Shown here piece after piece: positions 1-9,545 of a DNA stretch of 64,000 bases. Made by a program: the position numbers and the translations under genes. Source of the stretch: Candidatus Aquabacterium excrementipullorum. Lineage in GTDB: Bacteria; Pseudomonadota; Gammaproteobacteria; Burkholderiales; Burkholderiaceae_C. Under the pieces are notes generated by a model that saw nothing but the letters and a program-made list of their open reading frames with translations, was not told the DNA's origin and ran no database searches. Each line of letters opens with the position of its first letter. The stretch's first letter is position 1. The DNA lies in contig DXIO01000086.1 in NCBI GenBank assembly GCA_019112875.1, positions 1 to 64,000 on the forward strand, written 5' to 3'.

Positions 1-504
1 CACCGGAGCTACGACCTCGCGGCCCTCGTTCAATCGAGTTGCGAGCACCATCAGCCGCAAGCCCGCCAGCAAGGCCTGGAGCTGATGCTGCAATTGCCAT
101 CGGCCACACCGGCCGACGATGGCGTGGCCCGCCCCTGGCACCACGCCCAGGGCGATCCCGACCGCGTGCGCCAGGTGCTCGACAACCTGATCGTCAACGC
201 ACTGAAGTACACGCCGCGCGGCCGCATCACCGTGTCCCTGCAGGACGACCCGGCCCGTGCCGGCTGGGCCAGCATCGAGGTTTGCGACACCGGTCCCGGC
301 ATCGACACCGAGCAACGCGCCCGCATCTTCCAGCCTTTCGTCCGGCTGGAGGGCGCACGCCAGGGCGGCCGCGAAGGCAGCGGCCTGGGCCTGGCCATCG
401 CCGCGCGCCTGACCGAAAGACTGGGCGGCGAGATCCACGTGGACAGCGCCACGGGCCAAGGCAGTTGCTTCACCGTGCGCCTGCCCTTGAACGTGCGGCA
501 TTGA
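1..504 (+). CDS. Sensor histidine kinase, C-terminal part (5' end outside window)
   Basis: The reading frame is open from base 1, so the gene begins upstream and only about 167 C-terminal residues are seen. They form a HATPase_c ATP-binding domain. The N box is NLIVNALKYTP, the G1 box is DTGPGID, an FQPF segment follows, and the G2 box is GSGLGLAIA. The first residues (HRSYDLAALVQ) look like the link from a phosphoacceptor helix to the ATPase domain. The protein would autophosphorylate and pass phosphate to a response regulator not visible here. The sensor domain and signal cannot be judged. The family call is secure and the exact kinase is unknown. Confidence 0.85.
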   Translation, partial: HRSYDLAALVQSSCEHHQPQARQQGLELMLQLPSATPADDGVARPWHHAQGDPDRVRQVLDNLIVNALKYTPRGRITVSLQDDPARAGWASIEVCDTGPGIDTEQRARIFQPFVRLEGARQGGREGSGLGLAIAARLTERLGGEIHVDSATGQGSCFTVRLPLNVRH

Positions 505-598
505 CGCCCCCCGGCCTGTGGGCCTGCCACCCAGCCAGGCGCCATCGCCCTGCCGCTAGACTGTGACCTTGCCTGGCATTTTCAAGACCGCACGCACC

Positions 599-1858
599 AT
601 GAGCCGCCCCACCCTGCCCGCCCCCACCGCGCCTTTCCAACCTGCCACGCTGGGCACGCCGCTGAGCCCCAGCGCCACCAAGGTGATGCTGCTGGGCTCG
701 GGCGAGCTGGGCAAGGAGGTGCTGATTGCGCTGCAGCGCCTGGGCATCGAGACCATCGCCGTCGATCGTTATGACAACGCCCCTGGCCACCAGGTGGCCC
801 ACCACGCACGCACCATCGCGATGAGCGATGCGGCCCAGCTGCGCGCGCTGATCGAAGCCGAGCAGCCACTGCTGGTGGTGCCCGAGATCGAGGCCATCGC
901 CACGCCCGAACTGGAAAAGCTCGAAGCCGAAGGCCGCGTGCGCGTCGTGCCCACGGCCCGCGCCGCGCGCCTCACGATGGACCGCGAAGGCATCCGCCGC
1001 CTCGCCGCCGAAACACTGAAGCTGCCCACCAGCCCCTACGTGTTCGCCGATTCGCTGGCCGAGCTGCAAGCCGCCATCGACGGCGCGAACGGCCAACCTG
1101 CCATTGGCTACCCCTGCATCGTCAAGCCCGTGATGAGTTCGTCCGGCAAGGGTCAGAGCAAGCTCAACGGCCCGGATGACGTCGCCAAGGCCTGGGACTA
1201 CGCCATGGCCGGTGGCCGCGTCAGCCACGGCCGCGTCATCGTCGAAGGCTTCATCGACTTCGACTACGAGATCACCCAGCTCACCGTGCGCGCGCTCGAT
1301 GCCCAAGGCCAGATCACCACGCACTTCTGCGAGCCCATCGGCCACGTGCAGGTGCAGGGCGATTACGTCGAGAGCTGGCAACCCTGCCGCATGGCGCCGC
1401 AAGCGCTGCAGCGCGCCCGCGAGATCGCCAAGGCCGTGACCGACGACCTGGGCGGCCAGGGCCTGTTCGGCGTGGAGCTGTTCGTGAAGGGCGATGACGT
1501 GTGGTTCAGCGAAGTGAGCCCACGCCCGCACGACACCGGTCTGGTCACGCTGTCCACGCAAGTGCAGAGCGAGTTCGAACTGCACGCACGCGCCATCCTC
1601 GGCCTGCCGGTGGACACCTCGCTGCGCTCGCCCGGTGCCTCGGCCGTGATCTACGGTGGCGTGGAAGCCGAAGGCATCGTGTTCGAAGGCGTGGCCGATG
1701 CCCTGCGTGTGCCCGGCGCCGATGTGCGCCTGTTCGGCAAGCCCGAGAGCTTCGCGCGCCGCCGCATGGGCGTGGCCCTGGCCGTGGATGCCGACATCGA
1801 CACCGCTCGCGCCCGTGCCAAGGAAGCTGCCAGCCGAGTGAAACCGCGCAAGGCTTGA
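599..1858 (+). CDS. purT: Formate-dependent phosphoribosylglycinamide formyltransferase (GAR transformylase 2)
   Basis: PurT makes formyl-GAR from GAR, formate and ATP in purine synthesis, in the cytoplasm. The 419-residue product has the ATP-grasp layout. An N-terminal Rossmann part carries [12 protein letters not shown], followed by VPEIEAIAT, the glycine-rich loop [12 protein letters not shown], and the C-terminal metal/ATP site LFGVELF and [11 protein letters not shown]. The length fits the family (392 residues in E. coli) plus a short Pro/Thr-rich N-terminal extension. I chose the ATG at 599; an in-frame GTG at 563 would add 12 residues that look non-coding. It stands alone and converges on the Crp/Fnr gene with about 24 bp between stops. 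Confidence 0.96.
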   Translation: MSRPTLPAPTAPFQPATLGTPLSPSATKVMLLGSGELGKEVLIALQRLGIETIAVDRYDNAPGHQVAHHARTIAMSDAAQLRALIEAEQPLLVVPEIEAIATPELEKLEAEGRVRVVPTARAARLTMDREGIRRLAAETLKLPTSPYVFADSLAELQAAIDGANGQPAIGYPCIVKPVMSSSGKGQSKLNGPDDVAKAWDYAMAGGRVSHGRVIVEGFIDFDYEITQLTVRALDAQGQITTHFCEPIGHVQVQGDYVESWQPCRMAPQALQRAREIAKAVTDDLGGQGLFGVELFVKGDDVWFSEVSPRPHDTGLVTLSTQVQSEFELHARAILGLPVDTSLRSPGASAVIYGGVEAEGIVFEGVADALRVPGADVRLFGKPESFARRRMGVALAVDADIDTARARAKEAASRVKPRKA

Positions 1859-1882
1859 GCAGGCAAAGGGCCCAGGCCCGGG

Positions 1883-2686
1883 TCAGCCGCGGGAGGCGTC
1901 CTGCTGCCCCTGCCGCATGCTGCGGTCCGCGCTCTGGCCCATCGCCTTCAGGCTGTCGATGAACGCGGAGTTCACCGGCCCGGCGCGCTGCACCAGCGCC
2001 GGGATGTCCAGCAGCTCGATGTCGGCATAGCGCACGGCGATCACGCCCTGCTCCGCCAGCACCTTCAAGGCCCGGTTGATGGTCTGGCGTGACACCCCCA
2101 TCATGCGCGCCAGGTACTCCTGCGGCAGGCGCAGGTGGCGCTTGAAGGACATCGGGTAGTTCATCGCGAAGTTGGTCGATGTCATCAGCAGGCGCCGCGC
2201 GAGCTTCTGCTCCAGCGCCAGCGTGGCGTTGTCCTCCATCATCACCACCAGCACACGCAATTTCAGGCAGGCCAGCCGCGCCACGTCGCGCCAGTGCTGG
2301 GGATGCTTGTTGAGCCAGGGCTCCAGCATCGAGCGCGAGGCCACCAGCACGCTGCTGGCCCCATCGGCCACCGCATCCTGGCTGCGCGGCAGCTGGTCGA
2401 TCAGCGCGATCTCGCCGAACCACTGGTAGGGCTCGACATACAGGCTCAGCAGGTGGGATTCGTCGTCCGGGTTGAACGAGCCTAGCTTGAGCGCCCCCGA
2501 GAGCACACAGCACAGGGCCTCGTCATTCTCATTCTTGGCGAACAGCCGATCACCGCTGCGCAGGTGCACGACACGTGATCGATCGACCAGAGCCTCCTGG
2601 AATTCAGGGCTGCAAGACGCAAACCACACGTGGGAACGCAGGGCAGGGATGAGGTGCAGGGGAGACAGCTCAGGGGTGCGGCTCAT
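1883..2686 (-). CDS. Crp/Fnr-family transcriptional regulator
   Basis: The 267-residue protein has an N-terminal cyclic-nucleotide-binding-like barrel (about residues 20-135; GDRLFAKNENDEALCCVLSG and WFGEIALID). A long dimer helix follows, then a C-terminal winged helix with the recognition segment EYLARMMGVSRQTINRALK (about 195-215). There is no Fnr-type four-cysteine cluster, so oxygen sensing through Fe-S is unlikely; the ligand is not known. A tail of about 35 residues follows the HTH. The gene is divergent from the HigA-like antitoxin gene and shares its AT-rich promoter region. The family is clear and the target genes are not. Confidence 0.9.
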   Translation of the reverse strand: MSRTPELSPLHLIPALRSHVWFASCSPEFQEALVDRSRVVHLRSGDRLFAKNENDEALCCVLSGALKLGSFNPDDESHLLSLYVEPYQWFGEIALIDQLPRSQDAVADGASSVLVASRSMLEPWLNKHPQHWRDVARLACLKLRVLVVMMEDNATLALEQKLARRLLMTSTNFAMNYPMSFKRHLRLPQEYLARMMGVSRQTINRALKVLAEQGVIAVRYADIELLDIPALVQRAGPVNSAFIDSLKAMGQSADRSMRQGQQDASRG

Positions 2687-2770
2687 GGGCCTTGGATGCT
2701 GCCCGGCATGGCGCGGGCCTGCAAGCTTTCAAAAAGGATGGAATCTATGGGAAAACCCTGGCATATTTAA

Positions 2771-2798
2771 TACAATTGTCTGTATTCGTACAGTTTTT
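2771..2798 (+). promoter_or_regulatory. Stacked inverted repeats in the AT-rich divergent promoter region upstream of higA-like gene
   Basis: A perfect 8-bp palindrome ACAATTGT (2771-2778) abuts CTGTA-TTCG-TACAG (2779-2792), which is followed at once by six T residues (2793-2798). The site is about 60 bp upstream of the antitoxin start in a stretch much richer in AT than its surroundings. It could be the autoregulatory operator of the HigA-like protein. Stem, UUCG loop and T-run also resemble a very short terminator or attenuator. The two readings cannot be separated from sequence. Confidence 0.45.
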
Positions 2799-2860
2799 TA
2801 ATCGGTACGGGTATAGCATCAAACGATTCACCAACATTCTGCGGTTTACCCCGGTCATCC

Positions 2861-3196
2861 ATGAGCAGCACCAGCAGCACCAAGCCCCCTGTTCACCCTG
2901 GCGCCATTCTGCGTACCCAGTTCATGGAGCGCTACAGCCTGTCGGCCAGCGCCCTGGCGATCCGTCTGCACGTGCCAGCCCCTCGCGTGAACGACATCGT
3001 GCGTGAGCGCCGTGGCATCAGCCCCGATTCGGCCCTGCGCCTGGCGCGTTTCTTCCGCACCACCGCCCAGTACTGGATGGACCTGCAGACCGCCTATGAC
3101 CTGTCCCTGGCGCAAGCCCAGGCTGGTGAGCAGATCGTGCGCGAAGTGCTGCCCGTGGCCGTCGACGCCAACGAGCCGGCGCCCATCGCGGCCTGA
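2861..3196 (+). CDS. HigA-family addiction-module antitoxin (XRE-type), without adjacent toxin
   Basis: This 111-residue DNA-binding protein has the HigA layout. It starts with PPVHPGAILR, then an HTH (about 28-60; SLSASALAIRLHVPAPRVNDIV) and the ISPDSALRLARFF/YWMDLQ segment typical of the family. HigA proteins bind and neutralise HigB mRNA-interferases and repress their own operon. No HigB-like gene is present on either side, so this is an orphan. Orphan HigA proteins often act as plain repressors. The ATG at 2861 has no strong ribosome-binding site. The downstream neighbour is amn, convergent, separated by a strong hairpin. Confidence 0.85.
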   Translation: MSSTSSTKPPVHPGAILRTQFMERYSLSASALAIRLHVPAPRVNDIVRERRGISPDSALRLARFFRTTAQYWMDLQTAYDLSLAQAQAGEQIVREVLPVAVDANEPAPIAA

Positions 3197-3239
3197 AGCA
3201 CACGGCCAGCCGCGCGACGCGGCATGGCCTGATTCAAAC

Positions 3240-3268
3240 AAAACGCGGTGCCCTGAGCACCGCGTTTT
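3240..3268. terminator. Bidirectional Rho-independent terminator between higA-like gene and amn
   Basis: There is a perfect 12-bp stem, AAAACGCGGTGC at 3240-3251 and GCACCGCGTTTT at 3257-3268, with a 5-nt loop. The A-run and T-run flank it symmetrically, so it can stop transcription from both convergent genes. Confidence 0.9.
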
Positions 3269-3286
3269 GCTTTCCCCCACTGATGA

Positions 3287-4801
3287 TTACTGGAACGCCA
3301 CCTCGGCGAAGCTGCGCAGTTTGCGGCTGTGCAGCTGTTCCGTGCGGTTGTGGCGCAGCCGCTCGATGGCGCGCAGGCCGATGCGCAGGTGCTGGTCCAC
3401 CCGCTCACGGTAGAAGGTGTTGGCCATGCCCGGCAGCTTGATCTCGCCGTGCAGCGGCTTGTCGCTCACGCACAGCAAGGTACCGTAGGGCACGCGGAAC
3501 CGGAAGCCGTTGGCCGCGATGGTCGCGCTTTCCATGTCCAGCGCCACGGCACGGCTCTGGCTGAAACGCCGCTCCGGCTCGCGGTGCGGCATCAGCTCCC
3601 AGTTGCGGTTGTCGGTCGATGCCACCGTGCCCGTGCGCATGATGCGCTTGAGCTCGTAGCCCTGCAGCTGCGTCACGTCCTCCACCGCGCCTTCCAGCGC
3701 CAGCTGGATCTCCGCCAGCGGCGGGATGGGCACCCACAGCGGCAGGTCTTCGTCCAGCACGTGGTCTTCGCGCACATAGCCGTGGGCCAGCACATAGTCG
3801 CCCAGTTGCTGCGAGGTGCGCAGGCCGGCGCAGTGCCCCAGCATGATCCACGCGAGCGGCCGCAGCACGGCGATGTGGTCGGTGATCGTCTTGGCGTTGG
3901 AGGGGCCCACGCCGATGTTGACCATCGTGATGCCGCTGCGGTCGCGGCGCACCAGGTGGTAGGCCGGCATCTGCGGCAGGCGCGGCGGCACCACGCCCAG
4001 GCCGTCGAAAGCCTCGGGCGGCACGCCCACGCGGCGCGTGAGCACGTTGCCCGGCTCCACGAAGGCGATGCAGTCGTCGTCGTCACGCGGGTTGGCCGGG
4101 TCCACCGGCGTCTTCATCAGCTCGTGCGAGAGCTGCACGAACTGGTCGATGTAGAACTGGTAGTTCGTGAAGAGCACGAAGTTCTGGAAGTGCTCGGGCG
4201 AGGTGCCCGTGTAGTGGCGCAGGCGGTGCAGCGAGTAGTCCACGCGCGGTGCCGTGAACAGCGCCAGCGGCTTGGCAGCGCCGGCCTTCACGTTGTGCGT
4301 GCCGTTGGCGATGCCGTCGTCCATCGCGGCCAGGTCGGGCAGGTCGAACAGGTCGCGCAGCAGCAGGCGGCGCTCGGGCGGCAGGCTGCCTTCGATGTGG
4401 TCGTTGTCGGCCAGCGAGAAGTGCACGGGGATGGCCTCGCTGCTCAGGCCCACCTCCAGCGTCACGCCGTGGTTGTTGAGCAGCAGGCTGAACTGCTCGC
4501 GGTAGTAGTCCTCGAACAGGTCGGGCCGCGTCAGCGTGGTCTCGTAGGTGCCGGGGCCGGCCACGAAGCCGTAGGACAGCCGCGAATCGGCGCGCGCCAC
4601 CGTGTCGGTGTGGATGCGCACGAAGGGGTACTTGGCCCGCACGGGCTCGTCGAACGGCTCGCCCGCGACGAAGCGCTTGAGCGACTCGCGCAGGTAGGCG
4701 ATCTGCCCGTTGTAAAGCGCCAGCACCTGGTCGTAGGCGGCCTGCGCGTTGTCGAAACGTTGCGAGGCGCTCTTGGGCGCCTCCTTGGAACCTGCACTCA
4801 T
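3287..4801 (-). CDS. amn: AMP nucleosidase
   Basis: Amn hydrolyses AMP to adenine and ribose 5-phosphate, balancing adenylate pools. The 504-residue product matches the family in length (484 in E. coli). It has an N-terminal regulatory region (about 20-190, with RIHTDTVARADSRLSYGFV) and a nucleoside-phosphorylase-like catalytic domain (about 270-480) with NIGVGPSNAKTITDHIAVLRP and ALDMESATIAANGFRFRVP. The start is the ATG at 4801. The frame stays open further upstream, but that extension is low-complexity Arg/Gly/Pro sequence with no family resemblance. A GGAAAA ribosome-binding site precedes this ATG. The gene is transcribed alone. Confidence 0.93.
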   Translation of the reverse strand: MSAGSKEAPKSASQRFDNAQAAYDQVLALYNGQIAYLRESLKRFVAGEPFDEPVRAKYPFVRIHTDTVARADSRLSYGFVAGPGTYETTLTRPDLFEDYYREQFSLLLNNHGVTLEVGLSSEAIPVHFSLADNDHIEGSLPPERRLLLRDLFDLPDLAAMDDGIANGTHNVKAGAAKPLALFTAPRVDYSLHRLRHYTGTSPEHFQNFVLFTNYQFYIDQFVQLSHELMKTPVDPANPRDDDDCIAFVEPGNVLTRRVGVPPEAFDGLGVVPPRLPQMPAYHLVRRDRSGITMVNIGVGPSNAKTITDHIAVLRPLAWIMLGHCAGLRTSQQLGDYVLAHGYVREDHVLDEDLPLWVPIPPLAEIQLALEGAVEDVTQLQGYELKRIMRTGTVASTDNRNWELMPHREPERRFSQSRAVALDMESATIAANGFRFRVPYGTLLCVSDKPLHGEIKLPGMANTFYRERVDQHLRIGLRAIERLRHNRTEQLHSRKLRSFAEVAFQ

Positions 4802-5234
4802 TCGGGTTTTCCGGGGCGTCTGTGGATGAACCCATTGTCCACCCGGCGCGCGCGGTGCGCCATCGGCTCGCGCACCCGCCCTTCGGGTGTTCTGGCGTTT
4901 GTGGTCAATGGCCGACAGGGCCCGCACGCCAGGAACTTCGCTTTGGATTCCCATGTTGTGCAATATGACCTCCGATTTGCGCCCATTTGCCCCGCGGGGA
5001 GGGTGACAAGCCGCCTGGTTTGCGCTGAAATGGCCGAACGCTGTCTCACGGTGTCTTGGCCCGGTCGTTTCAGGGCAGCGTGCCCCCGGCCAGGCTCGAC
5101 GGCCGCCATCCCATGGCTCGGCCGACACCCCATTACAGAACCAGGTGGATGTGAAGTGATGTTGATGTGATGCGGGCGCCCCTCCCAGCGCGGGAGGGGC
5201 CGCCACGCCAAGGCATCACCGCAGCAGGATCAAC
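4802..5234. other. Intergenic region upstream of amn
   Basis: No convincing gene lies here. It should hold the amn promoter. A perfect 9-bp hairpin GCCCCTCCC/GGGAGGGGC (5178-5200) stands 35 bp beyond the end of the exbD-like gene. It lacks a T-run on either strand, so it may stabilise the operon mRNA end or act in termination with Rho. Confidence 0.5.
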
Positions 5235-5684
<450 letters not shown>

Positions 5685-5703
5685 GGCGCCTGATGCCTCG
5701 CGC

Positions 5704-6375
5704 TTACTCGTCCAGCGCCGGGCGCTCGCGCCGGCTGCCGAGCAGTGTCTCGCGCAGGTCGTGCGCGAAGCCTTCCAGATCGGCCTCGCAGGACGACACC
5801 AGCAGGCCGAACACGTTGTAGGCCAGCACGGCCGGGATGGCGACCGCCAGGCCCACGGCCGTCATGATCAGGGCCTCGCCCACAGGGCCGGCGACCTTGT
5901 CCAGCGTGGCCGCGCCTTCGGCGCTGATGGCCATCATCGCGTGGTAGATGCCCCAGACGGTGCCCAGCAGGCCGACGAAGGGCGCCACCGCCCCCACCGA
6001 GGCCAGCAGCACCTGGCCAGCGCGCAGGCGGCTCAGAACGCGGTGCAGGCTGTCGCGCAGGGCGCGGGTCAGGCGGGCCTCCGGGTCGGCACCGGCGCCG
6101 ATGGAGCCAGCCGCTGGCGGTTGGGCCGCGGCATCGACCAGCGGCAGCAGCACGCGCTCACGGTCCTGCGCCAGCAACTGCGTGCGTGCGGCAGCCATGT
6201 CGGCCGCATCCCAGAAGCGGCTCATGCCGCTGGTGAGGTCTCGACGCGCGCGCGCCAGCACCCAGCCCTTCCAGAGGATGACCACCCAGGCCGACACCGA
6301 CATCGCCAGCAGCAGCAAGGCCACTGCCCGCGACACCACATCGCCTTGGGACCACAGGTGCTGAAGACCGTCCAT
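5704..6375 (-). CDS. exbB: MotA/TolQ/ExbB-family proton channel protein
   Basis: The 223-residue protein has the three-helix pattern of ExbB/TolQ. The first helix is near residues 15-37. The second and third (about 115-140 and 160-185) carry the family signature ASVGAVAPFVGLLGTVWGI and GPVGEALIMTAVGLAVAIPAV. It forms the stator channel with the ExbD/TolR protein directly downstream. The gap to dapB upstream is 22 bp and to exbD downstream 19 bp, so the three are probably one transcript. ExbB is preferred to TolQ only because no Tol-Pal genes accompany it. Confidence 0.9.
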   Translation of the reverse strand: MDGLQHLWSQGDVVSRAVALLLLAMSVSAWVVILWKGWVLARARRDLTSGMSRFWDAADMAAARTQLLAQDRERVLLPLVDAAAQPPAAGSIGAGADPEARLTRALRDSLHRVLSRLRAGQVLLASVGAVAPFVGLLGTVWGIYHAMMAISAEGAATLDKVAGPVGEALIMTAVGLAVAIPAVLAYNVFGLLVSSCEADLEGFAHDLRETLLGSRRERPALDE

Positions 6376-6397
6376 CGAACTGCGCGGCCTTCAGGTG

Positions 6398-7225
6398 TCA
6401 GCGCAGGCCAAGCACGTCGTCCATGCCGAACAGGCCGTGCGGCTGGTGCGCCAGGAAGCGCACCGCACGCAGGCTGCCCTGCGCGTACGTGGAGCGGCTG
6501 GACGACTTGTGCGTGATCTCGATGCGCTCGCCGATGCCGGCGAACAGCACGGTGTGGTCGCCCACCACGTCACCACCACGGATGGTGGCGAAGCCGATGG
6601 TGCTCGGATCGCGCTCGCCGGTCACGCCTTCACGGCCGTAGACGGCGCAGTCTTTCAGGTCGCGGCCCAGGGCCTCGGCCACCACCTCGCCCATTTTGAG
6701 CGCGGTGCCGCTGGGGGCATCGACCTTGTGGCGGTGGTGGGCCTCGATGATCTCGATGTCGTAGCCCTCGTTCAGGGCCTTGGCGGCCTGGCGCAGCAGG
6801 GTCAGCACCACGTTCACGCCGACGGCCATGTTGGGGGCCATCACGATGGCGATGTCGCGCGAGGCGGCTTCGATCTCGGCCTTCTGCTCAGGCGTGAAGC
6901 CGGTGGTGCCGATGACCAGCTTGATGCCGTGGTCGCGGCAGTGGCGCAAGTGCGCCAGCGTGCCCTCAGGGCGGGTGAAATCGATCAGGAACTGGGCATT
7001 GGCCAAGCCCTGGCCGAGATCGGAGGCGATGGCCACGCCGCTGTTCTGGCCCAGGAAGGCCGTGGCATCCAGGCCGACGGCCGGGCTGCCGGGCACATCG
7101 AGCGCACCGGCCAGCGTGGTGTCGGGCGCGGCCAGCACGGCCTCGACCAGCATGCGACCCATGCGGCCGGACGAGCCCGCGATGCCCACGCGGTAAGGGG
7201 TGTCGGTGATCAGCGGGTTTGGCAC
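6398..7225 (-). CDS. dapB: 4-hydroxy-tetrahydrodipicolinate reductase
   Basis: DapB reduces the dihydrodipicolinate-level intermediate with NAD(P)H in lysine and meso-diaminopimelate synthesis, feeding peptidoglycan. The 275-residue product has the N-terminal nucleotide fold with [10 protein letters not shown] (about 13-22). The catalytic segment [15 protein letters not shown] (about 155-170) contains the proton-donor His and substrate-binding Lys. [15 protein letters not shown] lies near the C terminus. Length and motifs are standard. It lies 54 bp after bamE and 22 bp before the exbB-like gene, so it links outer-membrane assembly and cell-wall precursor supply in one strand run. Confidence 0.97.
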   Translation of the reverse strand: MPNPLITDTPYRVGIAGSSGRMGRMLVEAVLAAPDTTLAGALDVPGSPAVGLDATAFLGQNSGVAIASDLGQGLANAQFLIDFTRPEGTLAHLRHCRDHGIKLVIGTTGFTPEQKAEIEAASRDIAIVMAPNMAVGVNVVLTLLRQAAKALNEGYDIEIIEAHHRHKVDAPSGTALKMGEVVAEALGRDLKDCAVYGREGVTGERDPSTIGFATIRGGDVVGDHTVLFAGIGERIEITHKSSSRSTYAQGSLRAVRFLAHQPHGLFGMDDVLGLR

Positions 7226-7279
7226 GGTCGGCTCTTCTGTGGTCTTTGTATCGGGTCGGTCAGCGGGGTGACCGAGGCA

Positions 7280-7852
7280 TCAAGGGCGGCCAGCCTCGAG
7301 GGGCGGATAGTCGCGCACGGCGCCCTGCGGCACGCTGGGCTTGACGTCCGTCTTGGCGGGCACAGGCAGCTTGGCGATCTGCTCGGGCGTCAGGTCGGGC
7401 TCGACCTTCTTGAGCTTCTGCTCGCGCGTGATGGCGGCCACGAACTCGCGCTCGGACGGCAGCGGATCAGCCTCGAAGCGCTCGACCACGTCGTTCTTGA
7501 AGAAGATGCTGACGCGGCGACGCTGGGGCTCGATGCCCTGGCGCGCGATGGTGAAGACGTAATCCCAGCGGTCGCCGTGGAAGATGTCGGCCAGCAGCGG
7601 CGTGCCGAGGATGTCGCGCACCTGGGTACGGCCCAGGCCCGGCTGGATCTGCGCCATCACCTCTTGCGTGACCACGTTGCCCTGCACCACCTCCATGCGG
7701 TAGGGCTTGAGCAGGCCGAACAGGGTTTCAGGGCTGGACAGCGCGCTGCGGCCATTGCTGCCCGGCGTGGAACTGCAGCCCGACAGGGCCACCAGGGCAC
7801 CCAGCACGGCCAACCCGGCCCCGGGCCGGCGGATAATGGAGGTCAAAGACAC
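7280..7852 (-). CDS. bamE: Outer membrane protein assembly factor BamE (OmlA/SmpA lipoprotein)
   Basis: BamE is a lipoprotein of the BAM complex that inserts beta-barrel proteins into the outer membrane. A signal peptide ends in the lipobox LSGC, and the following mature part has the BamE core: GNVVTQEVMAQIQPGLGRTQVRDILGTP and DIFHGDRWDYVF. After the core comes a Pro/Lys-rich tail of about 50 residues. I chose the GTG at 7852 because AAGGA lies about 9 bases upstream and it gives a normal lipoprotein signal. An ATG at 7918 would add a 22-residue Arg-rich leader. Divergent from fur, as is common in Burkholderiales. Confidence 0.9.
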   Translation of the reverse strand: MSLTSIIRRPGAGLAVLGALVALSGCSSTPGSNGRSALSSPETLFGLLKPYRMEVVQGNVVTQEVMAQIQPGLGRTQVRDILGTPLLADIFHGDRWDYVFTIARQGIEPQRRRVSIFFKNDVVERFEADPLPSEREFVAAITREQKLKKVEPDLTPEQIAKLPVPAKTDVKPSVPQGAVRDYPPLEAGRP

Positions 7853-8004
7853 AGGACGTCGTCCTTTCAGGCGGAAAATGGAGGCTGCGGGCCTACTGCG
7901 AACGAATTGCGAACGCATCGCTTTCGCTGGACAAGGCCAAGCCCGATATCATCTGCCCATTCTAGCGGGGCCGCCAGGCTTCGCCCCGATTTGCGAGTAC
8001 CGCC

Positions 8005-8442
8005 ATGAACAACGCTGAAGAGCTCAAGAACAGCGGCCTGAAGGCCACGCTGCCGCGCATCAAGATCCTGGAGGTCTTCCAGCAGTCCAGCCAGCGGCAC
8101 ATGACGGCGGAAGACGTCTTCAAGATCCTGCTCAACGAAGGATCGGACATCGGCCTGGCCACGGTGTACCGCGTGCTGATGCAGTTCGAGCAGGCCGGCA
8201 TCCTCAGCCGCAACCACTTCGAAGCCGGCAAGGCCGTGTTCGAGCTGAACGAAGGCAAGCACCACGACCACATGGTCTGCGTGGTGTGCGGCCGCGTCGA
8301 AGAGTTCTACGACGCCGAGATCGAGCGCCGCCAGCAGGCCATCGCCAAGGAGCGCGGCTACGCCCTGCAGGACCATGCCCTGGCCCTGTACGTGGTGTGC
8401 AACCGCCCCGAGTGCCAGAAGAGCCACCAGCATCACCGTTGA
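8005..8442 (+). CDS. fur: Ferric uptake regulator Fur
   Basis: Fur represses iron-uptake genes when bound to Fe(II). The 145-residue protein has the N-terminal winged helix (about 1-80; LKATLPRIKILEVF, DIGLATVYRVL). The C-terminal dimer and metal domain carries the HHDHMVCVVCGRVEEF segment and the CxxxxC pair near the end (CNRPEC). These are the expected regulatory and zinc ligands. It is monocistronic, divergent from bamE, and ends in a terminator shared with convergent hprK. Confidence 0.97.
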   Translation: MNNAEELKNSGLKATLPRIKILEVFQQSSQRHMTAEDVFKILLNEGSDIGLATVYRVLMQFEQAGILSRNHFEAGKAVFELNEGKHHDHMVCVVCGRVEEFYDAEIERRQQAIAKERGYALQDHALALYVVCNRPECQKSHQHHR

Positions 8443-8475
8443 TGCGCCATCGTTGATGGCCAACGGCTGAAACAC

Positions 8476-8499
8476 AAAGGCCCCTGCGAAGGGGCCTTT
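8476..8499. terminator. Bidirectional Rho-independent terminator between fur and hprK
   Basis: The stem AAAGGCCCC (8476-8484) pairs with GGGGCCTTT (8491-8499), with a 6-nt loop. An A-run lies on one side and a T-run on the other, and convergent genes flank it. Confidence 0.88.
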
Positions 8500-8532
8500 T
8501 GTCATTCAGTGCAGTGGTGTTCAGGGCCCCGC

Positions 8533-9498
8533 TCAATCCAGCGTGCCACGCTCCATCGCCCGCTGGTGCCGGTCGATGAACTCCTTGTAGGTGTCGATGC
8601 CACGCAGCTGCAGCACCGTGTTGCGCACGGCGGCCTCGACCAGCACGGCCAGGTTGCGACCGGCGTCCACGGCGATCACCACCTTGCGCACCTGCACGCC
8701 CAGCACCTCTTCGTACAGGGGCTCGTAGGGCAGGCGCTCGAACTCGCGCTCCATGGTCTCCTTGCGGACCAGGTGCACCATGAGCTTGAGGCGCATCTTG
8801 CGGCGCACGGCCGTCTCGCCAAAGATGGCCTTGATGTCCAGCAGGCCGATGCCGCGCACCTCGAGCAGGTTGCTCAGCAGCTCGGGGCAGCGCCCTTCGA
8901 TGGCCGAGCGCGACACGCGGTACAGATCGACCGCGTCGTCGGCCACCAGGCCATGACCGCGCGAGATCAGCTCCAGGCCGAGTTCGCTCTTGCCCAGGCC
9001 GGATTCGCCGGTGAGCAGCACGCCCAGCCCCAGGATGTCCATGAACACGCCGTGGCGCGTGATGCGCTCGGCGAAGTGCTGCGTGAGGTAGCTGCGCAAC
9101 ACGTCGATCACGTGGCCGGCGGGCTCCTGCGTCACGAACAGCGGGATGCCGGCGCGGCCGCACATGGCCACCAGGCGATCGGAGGGGTTCTGGCCATCGG
9201 CCACCACCACCACGGGCGGCTCCAGCGTCACGATGCGCTGGATGCGGCGCTCTTGGTCCTCGACCGTGGAGTTCTCGAAGTAGGCGTGCTCGCGCCGCCC
9301 CACGATCTGCACGCGGTAGGGGTGGATGTAGTTCAGGTAGCCCACCAGGTCGGCGGCCGACTGGGCCGTCTGCACAGCCTCTTCGTCGAAGCGGCGTTCC
9401 GGATGGGCGTGTCCGGCGATCCATTCCCAGCGCAAGGCTGCGCGGTTGGCTTCGAACAGGACTTCGGCGCTGACGATGGCGAGGTCTTGGGCGCTCAC
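8533..9498 (-). CDS. hprK: HPr kinase/phosphorylase
   Basis: HprK phosphorylates and dephosphorylates Ser46 of HPr or its NPr relatives. In proteobacteria it sits with the regulatory nitrogen PTS. The 321-residue protein has the N-terminal domain (about 1-130) and a C-terminal kinase domain with the Walker [16 protein letters not shown]. The following [10 protein letters not shown] and [15 protein letters not shown] segments are the HprK signature. It lies downstream of ptsN with a gap of about 47 bp on the same strand. HPr and enzyme I are not in this window. Confidence 0.96.
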   Translation of the reverse strand: MSAQDLAIVSAEVLFEANRAALRWEWIAGHAHPERRFDEEAVQTAQSAADLVGYLNYIHPYRVQIVGRREHAYFENSTVEDQERRIQRIVTLEPPVVVVADGQNPSDRLVAMCGRAGIPLFVTQEPAGHVIDVLRSYLTQHFAERITRHGVFMDILGLGVLLTGESGLGKSELGLELISRGHGLVADDAVDLYRVSRSAIEGRCPELLSNLLEVRGIGLLDIKAIFGETAVRRKMRLKLMVHLVRKETMEREFERLPYEPLYEEVLGVQVRKVVIAVDAGRNLAVLVEAAVRNTVLQLRGIDTYKEFIDRHQRAMERGTLD

Positions 9499-9545
9499 GT
9501 TGGCCTGGGATGGTTTTTTATGTGTGCGCTGCGCCGTCGTGGGGC

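Noticed and set aside
470-1585. 371-codon open frame on the minus strand over purT
   Set aside because: It is antisense to purT, which has clear family motifs; the His/Ala/Gly/Arg-rich translation is a typical GC-rich shadow.
3329-5170. 613-codon plus-strand open frame over amn
   Set aside because: It mirrors amn, has no motifs and is rich in His, Val, Gln and Arg as expected of antisense frames.
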